This document shows positions 54,173-60,469 of a stretch of 60,469 bases of DNA, piece after piece. The translations under genes and the position numbers were made by a program. Every line of letters begins with the position of its first letter. Positions within the stretch are counted from its first letter, which is position 1. Under the pieces are notes generated by a model that worked only from the letters and a program-made list of their open reading frames with translations, ran no database searches and was not told the DNA's origin. Location: the NCBI GenBank assembly GCA_041396045.1, contig JAWKZI010000017.1, forward strand, positions 1-60,469. Reading direction: 5' to 3'. This DNA comes from SHZI01 sp041396045 (GTDB lineage Bacteria > Pseudomonadota > Gammaproteobacteria > Steroidobacterales > GCA-2729495).

Positions 54173-55726
54173 GTGGAGCTGACCGACCTTGGCGCTAACG
54201 CGGCCGCCGGGCCTGAGCTGGTCGCCCAGATGCTGCAGGAGGCGCCCGATGCCTTGCTGCTGGTCAACGACCGCGGCCTGATCGTGGCAATCAACGCAGC
54301 GGCGACCACACTCTTTGGCTATCCACCCACCGGATTACTGGGTCAGGCGATCGAATTGCTGGTGCCGCAGCAGTCGCGCGATATCCACCAGCGTTTTCGA
54401 CACGGCTTCGAGGTAGCCCCCACGACTCGTGAGATGGCTGCGCGGCTGGTCGCCTTGTCGGCACTTCGCCACGACGGGTCCGAGTTTCCGGCCGAGATTC
54501 GGCTGGCGCCAATTCAGCGGGATGGGGAGCGCTATGTGCTGGCTGCCGTTCGGGATGTCACCGACCGGCGGCGCATGACCGACGAACTGCGGGCGGCACG
54601 GGCTGAAGCGGACGGTGCGAACAAGGCCAAGACCCGCTTTCTGGCGACCGCGAGTCACGACTTGCGTCAACCGCTGCAAACCCTGCAACTGCTGAACGCG
54701 GCGCTGAGCCGCAAGCTGGAGGATCCCCAGAGCAGGGACCTGGTGCAGCGTCAGCAAGCGGCCCTGGATTCGATGGCGGATCTGCTCAATTCGCTGCTCG
54801 ACATTACCAAACTGGAATCCGGCGCGGTGCGGCCCAATCTGGTTGTCGTGCCATTGATGGAAGTTCTGGCCGATATTCGCCGGCAATCGGAAGATCTCGC
54901 CAGCGCCCGCGGCCTGTCCCTGCTGGTTCCGGCAACCAGGGTGTATTTGTCTACCGACCGCGTACTTTTACGCCAATTGCTGCAAAACCTGATTACCAAT
55001 GCGCTTCAGTACACGCGTGAAGGCAGCGTCACCCTGGCGGTTCGCCACGAAGCCGAGGCTCTGGCTATTGAAGTTAGCGATACCGGTATTGGTATTCCCG
55101 ACGATGAAATCGACCGCGTATTCGATGAGTACTATCGGGTGAACTCCCCGGACAATCAGCAGCGCGGCTTCGGTCTGGGACTCACCATTGTCCGGCAGAT
55201 CAGCCGTCTGCTTGGTTACCGGATGACGGTTGAGTCAATGACAGGTCGTGGCACTACCTTTGCGGTGCACATGCCCTTGTCCGCCGTGGTTGACATACAC
55301 GATCAGCAGATTGCCCGGTCAATTCAAAGTGCCAGGCACTCTGCGATGTACAAGCCTGCCATCCTGATCGTGGAGGACGATACCGCGGTACGCGACGCCC
55401 TGGAGCTGGTGCTGGGCCTGGAGGGCTACCCGACACGAGTAGCCGCATGCGCCGAGGACGCCGAGCAGATTTTCGCCAGTCACGGTGACGGGATCGATGT
55501 TGTGGTTAGCGACTATCATCTGCCCAGCGGACGCAACGGCGTGGAGTTGCTGGATTCGCTGCGGGTCCGGGCGCAGCGTGACTTGCCGGCAGTGATCCTC
55601 AGCGGCGATACATCGTCCATGCTGGCCGACATCGAGTCGCTGTCGCGGGTATCCCTGCTGCGCAAACCAGTCGATGCGCATCGGCTGGTAAACAAGATTG
55701 AAGAATTATTCGGCGGTACAGACTGA
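54173..55726 (+). CDS. PAS-domain hybrid histidine kinase with C-terminal receiver
   Basis: 517 residues, cytoplasmic (no membrane helix). PAS domain about 20-130 (N-A-A-A-T-T-L-F-G-Y), dimerisation helix with H162 in S-H-D-L-R-Q-P-L, intact HATPase with N-box (N-L-I-T-N-A-L-Q-Y), D-T-G-I-G-I-P and G-F-G-L-G-L-T-I, and a receiver from about 385 with D447 in V-S-D-Y-H-L-P-S-G. GTG start at 54173. It is divergent from the lid-less kinase and FixJ regulator, the likely phosphorelay partners. Its 3' end overlaps the convergent PA2778-like gene by 21 bases. Confidence 0.92.
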   Translation: MELTDLGANAAAGPELVAQMLQEAPDALLLVNDRGLIVAINAAATTLFGYPPTGLLGQAIELLVPQQSRDIHQRFRHGFEVAPTTREMAARLVALSALRHDGSEFPAEIRLAPIQRDGERYVLAAVRDVTDRRRMTDELRAARAEADGANKAKTRFLATASHDLRQPLQTLQLLNAALSRKLEDPQSRDLVQRQQAALDSMADLLNSLLDITKLESGAVRPNLVVVPLMEVLADIRRQSEDLASARGLSLLVPATRVYLSTDRVLLRQLLQNLITNALQYTREGSVTLAVRHEAEALAIEVSDTGIGIPDDEIDRVFDEYYRVNSPDNQQRGFGLGLTIVRQISRLLGYRMTVESMTGRGTTFAVHMPLSAVVDIHDQQIARSIQSARHSAMYKPAILIVEDDTAVRDALELVLGLEGYPTRVAACAEDAEQIFASHGDGIDVVVSDYHLPSGRNGVELLDSLRVRAQRDLPAVILSGDTSSMLADIESLSRVSLLRKPVDAHRLVNKIEELFGGTD

Positions 55727-56677
55727 ATCGCCGGTGCCTTCTGTAGCGCTGACACTGGTTGTTGCAGCCAGTGCCTTGTCCAGGGTGTCAGCCACGGCAG
55801 TGGCCAATGGAAGCAGGATCAACCAGCTTTTCTGCACGCCTGGCTTTGCCAGTGCGTCAACTGCACAACCTGAATCAAGCAGCGCATTCGCCAGATTGTT
55901 CAGCCCGGCGATGTGAACCGGATCGACCTTGAGCAGCGTACGGTAGTCGTTGATCGCCTCGGCAAGGTGTCCGCTGCCGTAGGCATGATTGCCGGCAGCG
56001 AACCGCACCAACGGGTCAGCCGGCCAGCGCGCCAGCATCATCGTGTAAGCGGCGTCAATGTCAGCCGCTGGGAGATAGGGTTCCGCGGCCAGCAGTGTCG
56101 GCACGTAGCCGCTGGCGGCGGCTGTGGCTGGCGGCGTATCCGCCCGGCTGACGACCACGCCCCAGTTGTCGCTTGCCTGCCAGGTGCGCAGGAAACGTTC
56201 GCGGCGTACCACGTGGCGACGGTCCTTGCCGGAGCGAAGCACCAGCACGTCGCTAACCGGATCGAAGCCAACCACCGCCGCGTAATGCCAGCGGCGAATG
56301 CCCAATGCGCCCAGGTCCTGCAGCACCAGCACCGGGTTGCCGGCACTGATCTCCGCCAGCAAGGTCTCGATGCGCGGTTCAATCACATAGGCCAGACGGC
56401 CGTGTCGGCGGGCGGTGGCCAGCATTTCCACCTGCAGGCTGCCGCGCCGGCCGGGCAGGTAGACCTCGGGCGCCAGTGCTTCGGGTTCGACGGCGATGCC
56501 GGTGGCACCCAGCACCGTGGCCAGCGCAGCCGGCCCACACTGATGAATGGTCTGTGGAAAGAACGGAACCGTGGTCAGTTCGTACCGGGGATCCTCAGCC
56601 AACGTCCGCCAAGGTGCCGTGCACGCAGAAATGGCTACTGCGATCAGTAGCAGTAGCCACTTTGGCCAGTCCGGCAA
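55706..56677 (-). CDS. PA2778 family cysteine peptidase with TPR-like C-terminus (lipoprotein)
   Basis: 323 residues. The TTG start gives a lipoprotein signal with A-I-S-A-C. A C39-like peptidase domain has C47 in H-Q-C-G-P-A-A-L and H131 in R-W-H-Y-A-A-V-V-G-F-D, the cysteine-histidine-aspartate set. The C-terminal third contains TPR-like helices (A-A-G-N-H-A-Y-G-S-G-H-L-A-E-A-I-N-D-Y). PA2778 proteins accompany PA2779 proteins in many proteobacteria; the job of the pair is unknown. It starts 2 bases after the PA2779-like stop. Confidence 0.87.
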   Translation of the reverse strand: MPDWPKWLLLLIAVAISACTAPWRTLAEDPRYELTTVPFFPQTIHQCGPAALATVLGATGIAVEPEALAPEVYLPGRRGSLQVEMLATARRHGRLAYVIEPRIETLLAEISAGNPVLVLQDLGALGIRRWHYAAVVGFDPVSDVLVLRSGKDRRHVVRRERFLRTWQASDNWGVVVSRADTPPATAAASGYVPTLLAAEPYLPAADIDAAYTMMLARWPADPLVRFAAGNHAYGSGHLAEAINDYRTLLKVDPVHIAGLNNLANALLDSGCAVDALAKPGVQKSWLILLPLATAVADTLDKALAATTSVSATEGTGDSVCTAE

Positions 56678-56679
56678 TC

Positions 56680-57057
56680 CTAGATTTTCTTGAAGATATC
56701 AGTGACGCCGGTGATCTCGAGAATCAACAGCACTATAAACACGATGCCAATCACGGCCAGCAGGCCGTCACCACCGGCTGGCAGCGTATCGATCTGTTGG
56801 GCGACATCCGCCAGTTCGCTGTCCGACAGCGCGGCGACCCTGCCGGCGGCATCGACCGGATCTACACCCAGGGCAATCAACTGTGTGCGTACGTCGTCGC
56901 GATTCAGCGCGGCGTTGATATCGGCCAGATGGCCGGCGCGAGCCTCAGCGGCGAGATAGTCCGCGGTGCCAATCACACCGGCTGATGCGGTGGACTGCAG
57001 GCCCAGGCCCAGAAAGCACATCAAGGTAAACGCGGCAGTCAGTTGGCGAAAGCGCAT
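56680..57057 (-). CDS. PA2779 family exported small membrane protein
   Basis: 125 residues. Signal peptide with cleavage near A-S-A, a helical middle with L-A-D-V-A-Q-Q-I-D-T-L-P-A-G-G-D and a C-terminal membrane helix V-I-G-I-V-F-I-V-L-L-I-L-E-I-T-G-V-T-D, the profile of PA2779 proteins, which may be a substrate of the neighbouring cysteine peptidase (C39 peptidases cut leader or tail regions after glycines; inference). First gene of the pair. Confidence 0.87.
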   Translation of the reverse strand: MRFRQLTAAFTLMCFLGLGLQSTASAGVIGTADYLAAEARAGHLADINAALNRDDVRTQLIALGVDPVDAAGRVAALSDSELADVAQQIDTLPAGGDGLLAVIGIVFIVLLILEITGVTDIFKKI

Positions 57058-57127
57058 GGACTAATCTCCTGCTGAATCAAAAGGACTGGCTGCCGGGAAG
57101 TATAGCGCCAGGCCTGGCATATGGCGG

Positions 57128-58408
57128 CTAGTCGGAACGGGATTCCTGCCGCTCCGTGCCCACAATGATACGGGCGCTGCGTGAATAGGTCATGTAAGAC
57201 CAGGCCCAATCAATGAGCACTATCAACCGGTTACGGAACCCGATAAGGAAGAAGACGTGGGCGATTAACCAGAACCACCACGCCAGGATCCTGTACAGGT
57301 GCACACCGGCGACATCCACCACCGCGGCCTGCCGGCCGATCGTTGCCAGGTTGCCATAGTCGCGGTAACGGAACGCCTTTGCCGATCGGCCACGCAACTG
57401 ATTGCGGATGTTGCCGGCTGCGTGGCGGCCCATCTGCTTGGCCGCTGGCGCAACGCCGGGAACCCGTCTGCCGGCGCTGTCGGTCAGGCTGGCCAGGTCG
57501 CCAGCCACGAGAATCTCCGGATGTCCGGGCACGCTCAGGTCCGCATTGACGGGCACCCGCCCGGCACGATCCAGTGTGACGCCAATTTGCGCCTGCAACT
57601 GCCGGCCGATTGGTGAAGCCTGTACACCTGCGGCCCAGAGCATCGTGCGTGTGGCTATGCGCTCCGCACCCAGACGCAGGTAGCCATCGCCGATTTCTGT
57701 TACTGCGTTGCCGGTGAGGACCGTAACACCCAGCCGCTCAAGCTGGGTTTGCGCTCGTGCCGACAAGGCGGGCGGGAATGTACCCAGAATGCGGTCACTG
57801 GCCTCGATCAGCAGGACGCGAGCCGTTCGCGGGTCACTGCGCCTGAATTCACGGGCAAGAGTGTGCCGTGCAATTTCGGCCAGGGTTCCGGCCAGCTCAA
57901 CCCCGGTGGGGCCGCCACCGATCACCGCAAAAGTGAGCCAGGCGGCGCGGGCAATCGGGTCCTCTTCGAGTTCGGCCCGCTCAAAGGCCATCAGGATCCG
58001 GCGGCGGATTGCCAGCGCATCATCGAGGGACTTGAGCCCGGGCGCGTGAGTTTCCCAATCGGTGTGGCCGAAGTAGGCATGCGTCGCGCCAGTTGCCAGT
58101 ATCAGGTGGTCGTAGGGCACAGGCCGGTCGCCCAGAAGGATCTGCCGGGCGTGCACATCGAGCCGCTCTACCTCGCCGAGCAGAACCGTAACGTTCTTCT
58201 GCCGGCGAAGAATGTAGCGCAGCGGAGCCGCGATGGAGGGCGCAGCGAGGCCGGCGGTCGCGACCTGATAGAGCAGGGGCTGGAACAGATGGTAGTTGGC
58301 GCGGTCGATCAGGGTGACGGTCACTCGCTCGCGCCGCAGCGCGCGCGCTGCCCACAAGCCGGCAAATCCACCGCCGACCACCACCACTCGTGGCTGGCTC
58401 GGCTGCAT
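57128..58408 (-). CDS. ndh: Type II NADH dehydrogenase (NDH-2)
   Basis: 426 residues. FAD-binding G-G-G-F-A-G-L-W-A-A near the start, the second dinucleotide fold F-A-V-I-G-G-G-P-T-G-V-E-L-A for NADH, and a C-terminal amphipathic membrane anchor (W-W-F-W-L-I-A-H-V-F-F-L-I-G-F-R-N-R). Transfers electrons from NADH to quinone without pumping protons. It is convergent with neither neighbour closely; pyrB starts divergently about 150 bases upstream. Confidence 0.92.
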   Translation of the reverse strand: MQPSQPRVVVVGGGFAGLWAARALRRERVTVTLIDRANYHLFQPLLYQVATAGLAAPSIAAPLRYILRRQKNVTVLLGEVERLDVHARQILLGDRPVPYDHLILATGATHAYFGHTDWETHAPGLKSLDDALAIRRRILMAFERAELEEDPIARAAWLTFAVIGGGPTGVELAGTLAEIARHTLAREFRRSDPRTARVLLIEASDRILGTFPPALSARAQTQLERLGVTVLTGNAVTEIGDGYLRLGAERIATRTMLWAAGVQASPIGRQLQAQIGVTLDRAGRVPVNADLSVPGHPEILVAGDLASLTDSAGRRVPGVAPAAKQMGRHAAGNIRNQLRGRSAKAFRYRDYGNLATIGRQAAVVDVAGVHLYRILAWWFWLIAHVFFLIGFRNRLIVLIDWAWSYMTYSRSARIIVGTERQESRSD

Positions 58409-58560
58409 GATCAGTACTATATAAGGAGTCCCGGCCGGCCGGGTGACTGGGCCGGCTCGCGCCTTGAACCGCTCCTGCGTTTATCGGGGCTGGTATCATT
58501 CGCGGCGGCCGAAAACCCGAAAAGAACAGCCATGCCGCCGGCGCCTGCCCCCTGTTTCAC

Positions 58561-59544
58561 GTGATCGATCCCCGCTCTTTTGACCGGGCAAGGCTCGATG
58601 ACCTCTGCGACCTGACCAACCGCGTACGCCTGCTGGCCAAGTACCCCGAAGGCGCCCGGTTTCTGCTGGGTTTGCTGCCTGACCGGCGGGCAATGCTGTA
58701 TTTCGTGCAACCCCTCGACCCGGACCTTCCTGTCCTTCAATAACGCCTGCCACGTACTTGGCATACGGACCAGCGAGATCCGCGACCCCTCCCACTTCGT
58801 CCGAGGTCAAGGGCGAGAGTTTCGAGGACAGCATCCGCACCTTCAGTTCCTACGTTGATGTGATCGTCATGCGTACGCCGCGGTCCGGGCGAAGCGGCCC
58901 GTGCGGCTGAACTGATGAATCGCATTCCCCGACCCGTGCCGATCATCGATGCCGGCAGTGGCCAGGATCAGCATCCGGCACGCAGGCCCTGCTGGATATC
59001 TACACGCTGGACCGCAGCTTCAGCAGGGCGGCATCGACGGCAAGGTGATCGGCCTGATGGGCTAGATCTGAAGCGGGGCCGTACGGTCCGGTCGCTGTGT
59101 TACCTGATGAAGAACTACCACGGCGTAAAACTCGTGCTGATTGCGCCGCCACGCTTTGACCTGGAGCCGGATATCAAGGCCCACCTTCGTGAGCACAATA
59201 TTCCGTTCATCGACGATGCCAAACTGGAAGATGCGCTGCCCTCGCTGGACGCGATCTACGTCACCCGCATGCAGTCCGAATGGGATACGGTGGGCGAAAC
59301 CCGTGGCATCGATTACAGTGGGTACAGCATCACGCCGGACAACCTGAGTCGACTGAAGCCCAGCGCAGTGATCATGCATCCGCTGCCGCGCGGTCCGGAA
59401 ATCTCGCCTGCCGTCGACGACGACCCGCGCGCGGTGTACTGGCGCCAGGAGCGCAATGGCATGTGGATGCGTGTGGCCATACTTCTGAAGATTTTTCAGG
59501 CGGACCAGATTGTCCGCGACTTTGATGTTTCAACTTTGAATTAG
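58561..59544 (+). pseudogene. pyrB: Aspartate carbamoyltransferase PyrB, broken by about six indels
   Basis: The gene is recognisable but not in one frame. Starting GTG 58561 (I-D-P-R-S-F-D-R-A-R-L-D-D-L-C-D-L-T-N-R), correction gives Q-P-S-T-R-T-F-L-S-F (carbamoyl phosphate site), later S-T-S-S-E-V-K-G-E-S-F-E-D-S-I-R-T-F, D-Q-H-P-T-Q-A-L-L-D and H-P-L-P-R-G-P-E-I-S (active-site loops). Shifts needed: extra C in 58711-58714, extra C at 58791-58793, extra G at 58887-58889, two extra bases at about 58979, one missing base near 59032, two extra near 59065. The 3' half after 59070 is intact. The enzyme starts pyrimidine synthesis, so sequence error is more likely than decay. Confidence 0.85.
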
Positions 59545-59556
59545 AGGAGCGACACG

Positions 59557-60219
59557 ATGAAACTTTATGGCGCCATTGCTTCCCCCTATGTTGCCCGTGT
59601 GGTCATGTATGCCCGGATCAAGGGCATCGACCTGCCGCTGGTCGAAGCGCCCGGTGGTGGGATCAAGAGCCCCGAGTACCTGAAGCTCAATCCCATCGGC
59701 AAAATGCCCACGCTCGATGTCGACGGCCGCGGTATCGGTGAATCCACCGTTATCTGCGACTACCTGGAAGATGTCTTCCCGCAGAAGCCCGGGCTACCCA
59801 GTGACCCGCTCGACCGCGCGCGCACGCGTCTTATCGGCCGTATCACTGATCTGTACATTGCACCCCAACTCGGCCCCTTCTTCCGCCAGATGAGTCCTGC
59901 CACCCGCGATCAGGCCGCAGTCGAAACCGCCGCGAAGGAAGTTGCCAAGACTTATGGATATGCCGAGCACGCCATGGGCAGCGGACCCTTCTGTGTTGGC
60001 GCCACCCCCACCTTCGGCGACTGTGCCCTCGGTGCCAGCACGATGATGTTCAAGAAGATGCTGGCTGCCGGCAATTTCGGCATCACCGATCCCACCAGCA
60101 GCGGCCGCCTCGCAACCTGGTGGAAAGCCATGGAAAATGACGCTCATTGCGCCCCGGTGCTCAAAGATTACGCCACCGCTTTCGACGGCTTCATGAAAGC
60201 CATGGCCGCCAGGAAGTAA
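59557..60219 (+). CDS. Glutathione S-transferase family protein
   Basis: 220 residues, ATG 59557 preceded by GAGGAGCG. The thioredoxin-fold N-terminal domain reads M-K-L-Y-G-A-I-A-S-P-Y-V-A-R-V-V, with N-P-I-G-K-M-P-T-L and G-E-S-T-V-I-C-D-Y-L-E as glutathione-binding elements. The C-terminal domain is helical. The start is 12 bases after the pyrB stop, so they may be cotranscribed. Role unassigned; different in sequence from the GST at 1955. Confidence 0.9.
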   Translation: MKLYGAIASPYVARVVMYARIKGIDLPLVEAPGGGIKSPEYLKLNPIGKMPTLDVDGRGIGESTVICDYLEDVFPQKPGLPSDPLDRARTRLIGRITDLYIAPQLGPFFRQMSPATRDQAAVETAAKEVAKTYGYAEHAMGSGPFCVGATPTFGDCALGASTMMFKKMLAAGNFGITDPTSSGRLATWWKAMENDAHCAPVLKDYATAFDGFMKAMAARK

Positions 60220-60261
60220 CCGCAGACTGACAAGGCGATAGAATTATCTTGTGGTCACAGC

Positions 60262-60338
60262 GCGCCCGTAGCTCAGTTGGATAGAGCACCTGGCTTCGAA
60301 CCAGGGGGTCGGCCGTTCGAATCGGTCCGGGCGCGCCA
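60262..60338 (+). tRNA. tRNA-Arg (anticodon TCG)
   Basis: A full cloverleaf: acceptor GCGCCCG (60262-60268) pairs with CGGGCGC (60328-60334), discriminator G and encoded CCA at 60336-60338. The D arm has A-G-C-T-C-A-G-T-T-G-G with A20, the anticodon stem is C-C-T-G-G / C-C-A-G-G with loop C-T-T-C-G-A-A, and the T loop is T-T-C-G-A-A-T. The anticodon T-C-G would read CGA and related Arg codons. The body closely resembles E. coli tRNA-Arg(CCG). Confidence 0.95.
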
Positions 60339-60343
60339 TCTAA

Positions 60344-60469
60344 TCAGCAACTTGCGAGCGTGGGCTCTTCGTTGCTGACACCTGACGTAGCCAGATCGTA
60401 GCTATTCACGTTCGTCGTCGTCGTCGTGTCGGTCGTTGCCACTGTCGCTGCACCAGACATGCGCTCGGC
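60344..60469 (-). other. Right-edge region with a possible partial reverse-strand ORF
   Basis: A reverse-strand frame open from the window edge passes a start-like ATG (M-S-G-A-A-T-V) and a run of six ACG codons, the (TCG)n stretch at 60412-60426, to TGA at 60344-60346. No family is recognisable. An 8-bp inverted pair TCAGCAAC (60344-60351) / GTTGCTGA (60371-60378) overlaps its end. Whether this is a real gene cannot be decided here. Confidence 0.2.

Noticed and set aside
60262..60469. Integrative element at the tRNA 3' end
   Set aside because: No integrase or direct repeat of the tRNA end is visible in the 130 bases available, so no element can be claimed.

Overview
The window is a GC-rich, densely packed chromosomal segment from a Gram-negative bacterium, most likely an environmental gammaproteobacterium. 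The evidence is a TonB-dependent receptor, an Mla/Pqi-type MCE lipid transporter with its outer-membrane lipoprotein, Rnk, NDH-2, PEP carboxylase, the PA2778/PA2779 pair and exosortase-type (VPxPA-CTERM) proteins. The order cannot be fixed from sequence alone. Starts are often GTG or TTG, stop/start overlaps of the GTGA or ATGA kind are common, and no gene-free stretch exceeds about 260 bases. No phage, insertion sequence, integrase or CRISPR array was seen. One tRNA-Arg lies near the right edge.

Layout. 1-1.3 kb: end of a 4Fe-4S oxidoreductase subunit and an NmrA-like reductase. 1.3-4.7 kb (minus): rnk, then a probable SDR-NnrS-GST operon. 4.9-6.4 kb: first VPxPA-CTERM surface protein. 6.5-9.3 kb: a 939-residue DUF2254-BON-MscS fusion. 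9.4-14.3 kb: PEP carboxylase overlapped by a LysR regulator, which is divergent from a pirin carrying a 12-bp tandem repeat. 14.4-18.5 kb: TonB receptor, CBS protein and LLM flavoenzyme, with two probable frameshifts. 18.6-21.6 kb: secreted protein translationally coupled to a multicopper oxidase. 21.6-25.1 kb: MCE transporter operon whose Mce gene has two frameshifts. 25.3-32.0 kb (minus): a tightly overlapped operon (VOC, CurA-like reductase, VOC, MFS, degenerate alpha/beta hydrolase, ECF42-type sigma factor, two DGPF/YciI proteins, DUF1428). 32.1-37.1 kb: a VPxPA-CTERM protein and an Anbu proteasome locus. 37.2-39.5 kb: CorA-type and dicarboxylate/amino-acid transporters.

39.5-48.7 kb is the most intriguing region. 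It is a divergent cluster: a nitrilase, a 916-residue Orn/Lys/Arg-type decarboxylase, an ATP-grasp ligase and a C45 (AAT-type) hydrolase/acyltransferase on the minus strand, and an AmpG-like exporter/importer plus a GNAT-nitrilase fusion on the plus strand. The enzyme set suggests an undescribed pathway that makes or breaks amides of a decarboxylated basic amino acid; this is inference.

48.8-60.5 kb: DUF4136-like lipoprotein, two adjacent VPxPA-CTERM proteins, universal stress protein, Rieske oxygenase, a FixJ-type regulator with a kinase lacking its ATP lid, a divergent PAS hybrid kinase, the PA2778/PA2779 pair, NDH-2, a pyrB broken by about six indels, a GST and tRNA-Arg(TCG).

At least four loci (TonB receptor, LLM enzyme, Mce protein, PyrB) have indels that restore family sequence when corrected. 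Because PyrB is normally essential, many of these may be assembly errors rather than real mutations.
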